The translations under genes were made by a program, and so were the position numbers. DNA of 64,000 nucleotides from Anaerolineaceae bacterium. GTDB taxonomy: Bacteria > Chloroflexota > Anaerolineae > Aggregatilineales > Phototrophicaceae. The notes under the pieces are model-generated. The model searched no databases. It had not been told where the DNA came from and saw only the letters and a program-made list of their open reading frames with translations. Every line of letters starts with the position of its first letter. Position 1 is the first letter of the stretch. Below, piece after piece: positions 52,108-59,379 of this stretch. The stretch covers positions 620,001-684,000 of the forward strand of contig JACKCG010000002.1 of NCBI GenBank assembly GCA_020634135.1, in the 5' to 3' direction.

Positions 52108-53622
52108 TTACCCCTCCGGCCAGCGGGCGAAAATGCGCGTCATGTGCGCCAGCCGGTGGCGGGCGTCATTCTCGAACCACTCTGCGCCCACGCGCCAGCC
52201 CCAGTTGCCGGACTCTTTGCCGGGCGTATTCATGCGGGTATCTTCGCCAAAGCCGAACACGTCCTGTAGTGGCATCACAAAGGTGTTCGCTACGGACATC
52301 ATGCCCAACCGGATCATATCCCAGTGCGGTTCCTGGATGTCATGCCCCACATACTCGGTCAGATAACGCTTGCTCCCTTCGTCCGCCTCGCCCCCCAGGA
52401 ACCAACCGAGTGTCGTATTATTATCATGCGTGCCGGTATAGACCACGCAGTTCTGAATATAGTTATGTGGCAGGAAGTGGTTTTCTTTGGCTGCCCCGCC
52501 CCAGGCGAACTGGAGAATCCGCATTCCTGGCAGCTCAAACTGGTCACGCAGCGCGACAACTTCCGGCGTAATCACGCCCAGGTCTTCAGCGATAATCGGC
52601 AGTTTGCCGAGTTCATCCTGCATGACCTGGAAGAAGTCCGCTCCCGGCCCATCTACCCACTGGCCGATCACCGCTGTCGGTTCGCTTGCGGGGATTTCCC
52701 AGTAGCCCGCGAATCCCCGGAAGTGGTCAATGCGGGCGATATCCACCTGTTCCAGCACTGCTTTGATACGCGCCAGCCACCAGCGGTAGCCGCTTGCCTT
52801 GAGCCTGTCCCATCTGTAGAGCGGGTTTCCCCATCGCTGCCCGGTTACGCTGAAGTAATCAGGCGGCACACCGGCCACAACCGTTGGCATCCCTTTCTCA
52901 TCCAGGTAGAACAGATCGCGGTTAGCCCACACATCACTGCTATCGTGCGCGATAAAAATCGGGATGTCCCCGATCAGACGGATTCCCTTGTTATTGGCAT
53001 AAGTCTTGACCGCCGACCACTGCACGGCGAACTGCCACTGTAAGAAGCGGCGTTCGTCTATCGCCCCGGCATGTTTGGCGCGCGCCGCGTCCAGCGCTTT
53101 GGGGTCACGCAGCCCTTCACTGGCAGGCCATTCTGTCCAGGGCCGGCCACCGTAGATCGTCTTGAGGGCGACAAACAACGCATAATCATCCAGCCAGCCT
53201 GCGTTTGCCTCACACCAGCCTGTAAATGCAGCCTGTTCGCTCTCGGTGGCGCGCATCTTAAAGCCCTGGTAGGCTTTCGCCAGCATAGCCTGGTGGTAAT
53301 CAATGACCGGGCCGAAATCTACCGAGTAAATGGGAAAGTCCGGCACATCGTCTAAATCGTCCGCCGTCAGCCAACCGGCTTCGGCCAGCTTGTCCAGGCT
53401 GATAAGCAGTGTATTCCCGGCAAAAGCCGAAAGGGTCTGGTAAGGGGAGTCGCCGTAGCTGGTCGGCCCCAGTGGGAGTACCTGCCAGTAGGATTGCCCG
53501 GTTTCCGCCAGCCAGTCCACAAAAGTAAAAGCCGATTTGCCGAGGTCGCCGATCCCATAGCGCCCTGGCAAAGAGGTAGGATGCAGTAAAATGCCACTTG
53601 CACGCGGGAAGATAGTCGTCAT
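52108..53622 (-). CDS. malQ: 4-alpha-glucanotransferase (amylomaltase, GH77)
   Basis: It moves glucan segments between maltodextrins. The 504 residues show the family pattern: ASGILLHPTSLPGRYGIGDL, YWQVLPLGPTSYGDSPYQ, GDIPIFIAHDSSDVW, the nucleophile region VDIARIDHFRGFAGYWEIP, acid/base IIAEDLGVITPEV, and VYTGTHDNNTTLGWF. The C-terminus (WGWRVGAEWFENDARHRLAH) is complete although the broken transposase begins directly after the stop. ATG 53622 is used. Other glycogen or maltose genes are not in view. Confidence 0.96.
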   Translation of the reverse strand: MTTIFPRASGILLHPTSLPGRYGIGDLGKSAFTFVDWLAETGQSYWQVLPLGPTSYGDSPYQTLSAFAGNTLLISLDKLAEAGWLTADDLDDVPDFPIYSVDFGPVIDYHQAMLAKAYQGFKMRATESEQAAFTGWCEANAGWLDDYALFVALKTIYGGRPWTEWPASEGLRDPKALDAARAKHAGAIDERRFLQWQFAVQWSAVKTYANNKGIRLIGDIPIFIAHDSSDVWANRDLFYLDEKGMPTVVAGVPPDYFSVTGQRWGNPLYRWDRLKASGYRWWLARIKAVLEQVDIARIDHFRGFAGYWEIPASEPTAVIGQWVDGPGADFFQVMQDELGKLPIIAEDLGVITPEVVALRDQFELPGMRILQFAWGGAAKENHFLPHNYIQNCVVYTGTHDNNTTLGWFLGGEADEGSKRYLTEYVGHDIQEPHWDMIRLGMMSVANTFVMPLQDVFGFGEDTRMNTPGKESGNWGWRVGAEWFENDARHRLAHMTRIFARWPEG

Positions 53623-53719
53623 GTGCGTTCCTTGTCATTCTTCTAAAGGTTATCCAAACACCGGTGAGGATTATAACGCATCGTGGCGCTGATGTGGCAG
53701 TGTGAAGCAGGCAGGCAGC

Positions 53720-53750
53720 GGACAAGGGGCCAGAGTGACGCCCCTTGTCC
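53720..53750 (-). terminator. Hairpin after the ABC-2 exporter genes
   Basis: A perfect 11-bp stem GGACAAGGGGC/GCCCCTTGTCC with a 9-nt loop lies 29 nt past the permease stop on the minus strand. It lacks a T run, so it may mark the 3' end of the mRNA rather than act as a strong intrinsic terminator. Confidence 0.65.
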
Positions 53751-53779
53751 TGATCCGAAATGTACCGTTATTTGCTCGC

Positions 53780-54589
53780 TTATACGGCTAAGTCCCGCTG
53801 CTGGAAGAAGAAGATGCCCAGCCCCACCAGAACCGCCGTAATGACGGAAAGCAGCACGAAGTCCCCCCACAGAATCCCCTCGCGCATAATCTGGATGCTG
53901 TGGTGATACGTGAAGAAGGAGAACGGCTTCACCGGGCCGAGCGCTTCGGTAGCAACCTCTGAGAGGGTGGTAATCATGTATGACGCGATGATAATCCCCC
54001 CGGCTATCCCCCCGGCTGCCCCGCGTGATCGGGTGACGGTTCCCAGCAGCAGCGCCAGCCCCGCCATCAGGGCGGAAATCGGCAGCATTGCCAGCGAACC
54101 TTCGGCCAATCGTATCGGAGAAACCGTCATCTCCGGTGTGATGAGCAGGCCGACCAGCCCCAGGGCGAAGTTGATCCCCAGAATCAGCAGCGTGGTAACG
54201 ACAATTGCCAGGAACTTCTCCACGATGACCTGCCAGCGCGGAGTAGGCGTGCTCATCAGCAGGTCAATTGTGCCGCGTTCCTCCTCCCCGGCGGTGACGT
54301 TCAACCCCAGCATGACCAGATAAATCGCCAGGTAGAGTGGGGTGAAGGCGACCACATAGATGGCGATGAATCCTTCGGGCGTCAGGAAGGCGGCGGCGTC
54401 TGCGGCTTCTCCCAGCAAGGCTTTGTAGATCGGGTTTTCCATCATCTGCGCGAAGCCTTCAAACTCGGTAATTGTCGGGAACAGGGCCACAATCAGCATT
54501 GTGATTAACCCGATGCCAACGCCCCAGCCGATAATCCCCATACGTGAATCCCAGAGTGTGCGTTTGAAGATGATACCAGGGTTATTCAT
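53780..54589 (-). CDS. ABC-2 type transporter permease
   Basis: The 269-residue permease has about six membrane segments (MGIIGWGVGIGLITMLIVAL, FTPLYLAIYLVMLGLNVTAG, ALMAGLALLLGTVTRSRGAA, VLLSVITAVLVGLGIFFFQQ) and the ABC-2 features GEEERGTIDLLMSTPTPRWQ and EKFLAIVVTTLLILGINFAL. It pairs with the ATPase gene it overlaps by 4 nt (ATGA) to export a drug, lipid or similar compound. No substrate hint is visible. Confidence 0.92.
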   Translation of the reverse strand: MNNPGIIFKRTLWDSRMGIIGWGVGIGLITMLIVALFPTITEFEGFAQMMENPIYKALLGEAADAAAFLTPEGFIAIYVVAFTPLYLAIYLVMLGLNVTAGEEERGTIDLLMSTPTPRWQVIVEKFLAIVVTTLLILGINFALGLVGLLITPEMTVSPIRLAEGSLAMLPISALMAGLALLLGTVTRSRGAAGGIAGGIIIASYMITTLSEVATEALGPVKPFSFFTYHHSIQIMREGILWGDFVLLSVITAVLVGLGIFFFQQRDLAV

Positions 54590-55494
54590 GATTGCTTGTC
54601 CTCCCCGTAATATTCCAGGAAGATTTCTTCCAGGGTGGGTTCTTCGTAAGCCATGTCTACCACATGATGCTGGGCGGCGGCCTTAATCACCGGGTCAAGC
54701 TCGCCCGTGACGCGCAGGCGAATAGTGCCATTGTGGTGAGTGACATCGGAAACGCCCGGCAGAGTCTCAAACCGGGTTGGGTCGGCCTGACCACTGACCC
54801 GCAGAGTCATCCAGCGGAAGCGCACCTGTTTCAGGTCGCTGATCCGCTCGACAGCCCGCAGCCGTCCTTCCCGCAGGATGCCCACCCGGTCACAGGTAGC
54901 TTCCACTTCCGGCAGGTTGTGGGATGACATAAACACCGTTCGACCTTCTGCCGCCACTTCACGCATCAGTTTGTGGAATGTCTGCTGCACCAGCGGGTCG
55001 AGGCCGTTGGTTGGCTCGTCCAGGATGAGCAGCTCGGGCTTGTGCATGAGCGCCTGAATCAGTCCCAGCTTGCGTTTCATACCAGAAGAACAGGCTTTGA
55101 CCTTGCGTGTCATGTCCATCTCCAACCGGACGGCCAGTTCGCTGACATAGCGCTCATCAACGCCATTCCGCAGTCCGCCCAGGTACCGCACGACCTCCCA
55201 TCCGGTCATCTGATTCCATAGGGATAGTTCGCCCGGCAGATTGCCAATATTGCGGTGGAGCGCCACGCTTTGCGCCTGGGCATCCAGTCCCAGCACGGTG
55301 GATTTTCCGCCGGTTGGACGGATGAAGTCGAGCAGCAGTCGGATCGTGGTGGTTTTACCCGCGCCGTTTGGCCCCAGGTAGCCGAAGATTTCACCGCGCT
55401 GTACGTCCAGATTCAGGTTGTCCAGTGCCAGCAGTTTGCCGTAGCGTTTGGTCAACCTCTCGGTATGGATCACAATATCTGGTGAGGAACGCAT
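54586..55494 (-). CDS. ABC transporter ATP-binding protein (ABC-2 exporter)
   Basis: The 302-residue ATPase has Walker A GPNGAGKTTTIRLL, signature CSSGMKRKLGLIQAL (a C-S-S-G variant), Walker B LLILDEPTNGLDPL and MSSHNLPEVEATC, followed by a C-terminal domain of about 80 residues. It is the first gene of a two-gene exporter unit; the large dyad at 55559-55598 lies about 65 nt upstream of its ATG and is its probable control site. Confidence 0.94.
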   Translation of the reverse strand: MRSSPDIVIHTERLTKRYGKLLALDNLNLDVQRGEIFGYLGPNGAGKTTTIRLLLDFIRPTGGKSTVLGLDAQAQSVALHRNIGNLPGELSLWNQMTGWEVVRYLGGLRNGVDERYVSELAVRLEMDMTRKVKACSSGMKRKLGLIQALMHKPELLILDEPTNGLDPLVQQTFHKLMREVAAEGRTVFMSSHNLPEVEATCDRVGILREGRLRAVERISDLKQVRFRWMTLRVSGQADPTRFETLPGVSDVTHHNGTIRLRVTGELDPVIKAAAQHHVVDMAYEEPTLEEIFLEYYGEDKQS

Positions 55495-55558
55495 ATTGCA
55501 CCCCTTAAATCAACATAGAGCAGAGCCGCCCGGTTGGCGGCGTTTCAGAAAGTAAGGA

Positions 55559-55598
55559 TATTAGATAAGGCTAAATATATAATCAGCCTGATCTAATA
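55559..55598 (-). promoter_or_regulatory. 40-bp dyad operator upstream of ABC-2 exporter
   Basis: Arms TATTAGAT-nn-GGCT (55559-55572) and AGCC-nn-ATCTAATA (55585-55598) form a near-perfect two-part palindrome around a 12-nt AT-rich centre (TATATATTTAG on the minus strand, -10-like). Dyads of this size upstream of small ABC exporters usually bind GntR/YtrA-, PadR- or TetR-type repressors. No regulator gene is adjacent. Confidence 0.75.
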
Positions 55599-55634
55599 AA
55601 TACATTGTCATGATAGCACGCTTTGGGGTTCATC

Positions 55635-55656
55635 ACCCCCCTAATGATTGGGGGGT
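55635..55656. other. G/C-run hairpin between divergent genes
   Basis: CCCCCC (55636-55641) and GGGGGG (55650-55655) flank TAATGATT. It lies about 40 nt from the dyad and 140 nt before the 55795 kinase gene; neither strand has a following T run. Confidence 0.6.
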
Positions 55657-55794
55657 AATGATCTTCCCGAAAACAGGTCAATCCGCGCCCAATTACGGTT
55701 TGTTAGGAAAATGCAATCAAATCTTACGCCTTATTACGGCAAGCATGTGTATAATAATTTTTAATTACAATCTATTTTGAATTGGGAATGTACC

Positions 55795-57270
55795 ATGACC
55801 ATGAGTACCCCAAATATCCCTACCAACCAGGACTTCGCCAACGAAGTTCGAACCGAGCGGCTTGATACGCTCTGGAAAGTGACCCTGATAGGCTGTTTCG
55901 TTGCCTTCTGGATTCTGTTCAGCATTGGGACGCTGCAAAAGTACAATGTTATGGGCTGGATGATGGTCATTCTTAGCGCAGCAATAGGCTGCCTGGGAGC
56001 GCGGACCTTCCTGGCGCGTGAAAAATTCTACTTTGCAGTCTGGTCATATGCGCTTGGCACGGCTGTTGCCGTAGGCATCGCACTGGGCAGCGGAGACGCC
56101 GTTGCTGTGCAGCTCATGCCATTTGTATTCCCGGTAATCGTGTTCATCGTTGGTCTGCTGGTCGCGCCATCCAATACGTTCATCCTGGCGATAATCAGCA
56201 CGCTGACGATCATTTTTGCGCCATTTATCGGGCAGGGGAATTTCGACTCCCTGGGGGCACACCAGGTTTTTGCCATCCTGCTGATTTTTCTGAGCGCCTT
56301 GCTGGCAGCACAAAGCAGCGGGGAGCTTTTTGCTGTTACGGAATGGGCGCTGCAAAATTACCAGAAAGAGCGCAAGACGACTCAGGCCCTTTTTGATAAC
56401 CGGCAGCTGCTGGAGCGTACTCTGCTGCGTACCCAGGCCCTTTCTGAGGAGCTTCAGGAAACGAACCAGCAGCTTGAGTTTGCTCGTGCCGCTGCCGAAG
56501 AGGCCAAGCATTATCGCGGTCAGTTCCTTGCCAATATGAGCCATGAACTGCGAACCCCGCTCAATGCGATCATTGGCTTCAGTGAAACCATGCTGAGTTT
56601 TCCATCCATGTATGATGGCGTGTCGCTGCCGGATGCCTACCAGAGCGATCTGGGGCAGATTCACACCAGCGGGCGGCAGCTTCTCAGTTTGATTAACGAC
56701 ATTCTGGATATTTCCAGGGTGGATGCCGGTAAGCTCGATATTCGCTCTGAACGTGTACGCATTCAGCCGGTGGCTGATATGGTGCTCTCCACCGCTGCCG
56801 GGTTGATAGGGAAAAAGCCTATCCGTCTGGAGACCGACCTGGCCGCTGATCTGCCTGATCTGCTGGCCGATGAAAGCCGGGTTCGCCAGGTGCTGCTCAA
56901 TCTGTTCAGCAACGCGGCTAAGTTTACCGAGACGGGTTCGATCACCCTGATTGGTCGTACCGATGGCGAAGGTGTGCGCTTGAGTGTCAAGGATACCGGC
57001 AGCGGTATTGATGCCAAGAATCACGCCTTGATTTTTGAGGAATTTAAGCAGGCAGAATCGATTGGACGCGACCCGCGTTCAGGCGCTGGTCTGGGGTTGG
57101 CGATTTCGCGCCAACTGCTGAATTTAATGGACGGGCGTATCTGGGTGGAGAGTGAAGTGGGCAAAGGGAGTACGTTTCATGTGTGGCTGCCGCGTTATCC
57201 GGAAGGCATGGATACCAGGCCGCGCCCTTTGATGGTCTTGAATTCGGTTAAGCAGGAAGAGAGGGGTTGA
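55795..57270 (+). CDS. Membrane sensor histidine kinase with unclassified N-terminal domain
   Basis: The 491-residue protein has about six N-terminal membrane segments (WKVTLIGCFVAFWILFSIGT, MGWMMVILSAAIGCLGARTF, MPFVFPVIVFIVGLLVAPSN, TFILAIISTLTIIFAPFIGQ), a coiled coil (about 195-245), HisKA with LANMSHELRTPLNAIIGF, and HATPase_c ending GAGLGLAISRQLLNLM. The sensor part matches no domain I recognise. ATG 55795 is preferred to a TTG at 55777. It is followed at once by its receiver-only partner. Confidence 0.9.
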   Translation: MTMSTPNIPTNQDFANEVRTERLDTLWKVTLIGCFVAFWILFSIGTLQKYNVMGWMMVILSAAIGCLGARTFLAREKFYFAVWSYALGTAVAVGIALGSGDAVAVQLMPFVFPVIVFIVGLLVAPSNTFILAIISTLTIIFAPFIGQGNFDSLGAHQVFAILLIFLSALLAAQSSGELFAVTEWALQNYQKERKTTQALFDNRQLLERTLLRTQALSEELQETNQQLEFARAAAEEAKHYRGQFLANMSHELRTPLNAIIGFSETMLSFPSMYDGVSLPDAYQSDLGQIHTSGRQLLSLINDILDISRVDAGKLDIRSERVRIQPVADMVLSTAAGLIGKKPIRLETDLAADLPDLLADESRVRQVLLNLFSNAAKFTETGSITLIGRTDGEGVRLSVKDTGSGIDAKNHALIFEEFKQAESIGRDPRSGAGLGLAISRQLLNLMDGRIWVESEVGKGSTFHVWLPRYPEGMDTRPRPLMVLNSVKQEERG

Positions 57271-57272
57271 TC

Positions 57273-57929
57273 GTGCGTATCTTGTATGTAGAAGATAACC
57301 CGGCAAATCTTTCTCTGGTGGAACGTGTGGCGCGAATTGGCAAGCACGATGTCGTCACTTATATGAATGGCACAACGGCGCTGGAGAACTTTGAACGTGA
57401 CCAACCGGATATTGTGCTGATGGATATTCAGCTACCCGGCTCTTTGACCGGGTTGGACGTGGTGCGTAGACTCCGGGCTGACGGGCATAAGCTGCCGATT
57501 ATTGCGGTGACAGCCTATGCGATGGTTGGTGATCGTGAACGCTGCCTGGCTGCCGGATGTGACGAATATATCGCCAAACCGCTGCCCATCGCTGATCTGG
57601 TGACACTGTTTGAAAGGTTTTCCTCCCGCATTCCTTCACCAGCGGCGGCAGAGACGGTGGCCGCAAAACCGAAAACGCCCGATACACCCGAACCGGCGGG
57701 CGTGCCGGGCCAGATGAGTCCCTTATTCATACCTAAAGCATCTGACTCTGACCGGCTGGCGTCTGCGTCCCCGGCGCTGAATGTGCCGCTGCCTAAGACA
57801 GAACATAGTGCTTCCCCGGAAGAAAAGCCGCCTGTCCTTACGAATACGCCTCTGGCTGAGGCGAAAACCGAAGAGGGCAGCGCCTCCGCGCCGGATGCCG
57901 TATCGCCCTCCGCCGATAAGCAGGATTAG
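57273..57929 (+). CDS. Single-domain response regulator with long disordered tail
   Basis: Residues 1-120 are a receiver domain (VEDNPANLSLVERVARIGKH, phospho-acceptor Asp in IVLMDIQLPG, TAYAMVGDRERCL, IAKPL). The last 95 residues are a low-complexity Pro/Ala/Ser/Glu tail without a DNA-binding domain (KPKTPDTPEPAGVPGQMSPL). GTG 57273 is the start because GAGGGG lies 6 nt upstream; a TTG at 57267 would overlap the kinase stop. It probably works as a phospho-relay or protein-binding partner of the 55795 kinase. Confidence 0.88.
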   Translation: MRILYVEDNPANLSLVERVARIGKHDVVTYMNGTTALENFERDQPDIVLMDIQLPGSLTGLDVVRRLRADGHKLPIIAVTAYAMVGDRERCLAAGCDEYIAKPLPIADLVTLFERFSSRIPSPAAAETVAAKPKTPDTPEPAGVPGQMSPLFIPKASDSDRLASASPALNVPLPKTEHSASPEEKPPVLTNTPLAEAKTEEGSASAPDAVSPSADKQD

Positions 57930-57940
57930 CCGAGGTACGG

Positions 57941-58804
57941 TTAGAAGTTCCCTGCGTACCCGCAAAGTGCCAGTGCTCCCGGCCCGGTATGGACGCCCAT
58001 CACCGGTGACGTGATGGCTGTCACCATTTCCACCGGCTGGTAATCCTGCTGGATGCGGTCAGCCACTTCGCGGGCCAATGCTGGCACATTACCGTGCATC
58101 ACGGCGACGTGCAGGGGCTGGCTGGTATCAAGCCGGCTGAAAAAAGTTGTATACATCTTCTCGAGTGCCTGTCCCCGGGTGCGGGTGCGGGAATTAGGTT
58201 CGATCCTGCCCGTCTGGTGGTCAACGTGCAGCAGCGGCTTCAGGTCAAGAATCGTCCCTACCCAGCGAGCCGCCAGGCTAATGCGCCCGCCTTTTTGCAG
58301 ATATTCAAGCGTATCCACGTAGAGCAGTGTGACGGTGCTGGCGCGTACCCGTTCGGCGGCAGCCAGGATGTCGGCAGTGCTGCCTCCGGCGTCACGAATA
58401 CGGGCGGCGGCCATCAACTGCCAACCGAGGCTCATTGAATTGGCTTTGGAGTCCACAATCGTTACCGGAAAATCTACCATCTCACCGGCCAGCCGGGCTG
58501 AATTGTAGGTGTTGCTCATTTGTCCGCTGATGGTGAAGATAATCGCTTCGGCTGCGCCGCTGGCCTGCGCCTGCTGGATCGCGGCCACAAAGTCCGCCGG
58601 AGTGGGCTGTGACGTAGTGGGATAGGCTGAATCGCTGATAAGGCGCTGGTAGAAGGCATCCGCCTGGATGTCCACCCGGTCGCGCAGGAGTTGTGACCCC
58701 CAGATAAGCTGCATGGGCACGACCTGAAGACCATACTGAGCGATCTTATCGTCCGGCAGATCGCAGGTGCTGTCAGTGATAATTGCGATAGCATTTTGAG
58801 ACAT
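57941..58804 (-). CDS. degV: DegV-family fatty-acid-binding protein
   Basis: The 287 residues have the DegV pattern: AIAIITDSTCDLPDDKIAQY, QPTPADFVAAIQQA, FTISGQMSNTYNSARLAGE, VDTLEYLQKGGRIS and GPGALALCGYAG. DegV/FakB proteins bind a fatty acid and hand it to the FakA kinase, which is not in this window. ATG 58804 is chosen; a longer frame from 58849 adds 15 residues without homology. It is convergent with the response regulator gene, 11 nt away. Confidence 0.92.
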   Translation of the reverse strand: MSQNAIAIITDSTCDLPDDKIAQYGLQVVPMQLIWGSQLLRDRVDIQADAFYQRLISDSAYPTTSQPTPADFVAAIQQAQASGAAEAIIFTISGQMSNTYNSARLAGEMVDFPVTIVDSKANSMSLGWQLMAAARIRDAGGSTADILAAAERVRASTVTLLYVDTLEYLQKGGRISLAARWVGTILDLKPLLHVDHQTGRIEPNSRTRTRGQALEKMYTTFFSRLDTSQPLHVAVMHGNVPALAREVADRIQQDYQPVEMVTAITSPVMGVHTGPGALALCGYAGNF

Positions 58805-58888
58805 GGTACACTTTCTGTATCGCTTCAACTTTATGCAATAACTATACAATACTTATGCAGATTGTAAAGGCTATCAAATTAGAAAACC

Positions 58889-59275
58889 ATGAACGCAACA
58901 CAGAAGGTACAAATTCAGCAGGCGTTAGCCACCGAACGATTAATTGACATCACGACAATCGGGCGGACAAGCGGGCAGCCACGCCGCATCGAAATCTTCT
59001 TCCACAGCGTGGCCGGGGTACTGTATATCACTGGTTCACCGGGCAAACGTCGCCACTGGTACGAAAATCTGCTGGCGCATCCCGACTTCACCTTTCATCT
59101 CAAGCAAAGTGTGACTGCCGATCTTCCCGCGAGAGCGACCCCGGTGCTGGATGAAGACGAACGACGGCGCATTTTAGCCGCGATTCTGGCAAAGATGCCC
59201 GATCACGGCGATGAACTGGACGGATGGGTAGCAGCCAGCCCGCTGGTGCGGGTGGAGATTCCTGCTGTGGACTAA
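58889..59275 (+). CDS. Deazaflavin (F420)-type nitroreductase-family protein
   Basis: The 128 residues resemble the DDN/DUF385 split-barrel family: LIDITTIGRTSGQPRRIEIF, LYITGSPGKRRHWYENLLAH and PLVRVEIP. Members use F420 or FMN and reduce nitro compounds, quinones or esters. The N-terminus is cytoplasmic. It sits in a short gap between the degV and VIT/VWA genes on the plus strand. Confidence 0.82.
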   Translation: MNATQKVQIQQALATERLIDITTIGRTSGQPRRIEIFFHSVAGVLYITGSPGKRRHWYENLLAHPDFTFHLKQSVTADLPARATPVLDEDERRRILAAILAKMPDHGDELDGWVAASPLVRVEIPAVD

Positions 59276-59297
59276 CAAAAAAGCCCGTTTCCGGGCA
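59275..59297 (-). terminator. Intrinsic terminator of the VIT/VWA gene
   Basis: GCCCG/CGGGC with a 4-nt loop, followed on the minus strand by TTTTTTGTT. It lies about 85 nt after the VIT/VWA stop, past the palindrome at 59325. Confidence 0.75.
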
Positions 59298-59324
59298 TGT
59301 TCAAAGGTAGACAATTTCATCGTA

Positions 59325-59353
59325 GTAGGGGAGGGTCTCAGACCCTCCCCTAC
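59325..59353. repeat. 29-bp REP-like palindrome, copy 2
   Basis: GTAGGGGAGGGTCT, one base, AGACCCTCCCCTAC: 14-bp perfect arms, same outer GTAGGGG/CCCCTAC and length as the copy inside the transposase at 51869. It is in the gap after the VIT/VWA gene. Confidence 0.85.
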
Positions 59354-59379
59354 CGCCATCTTGGCGGATTATAATCGCG

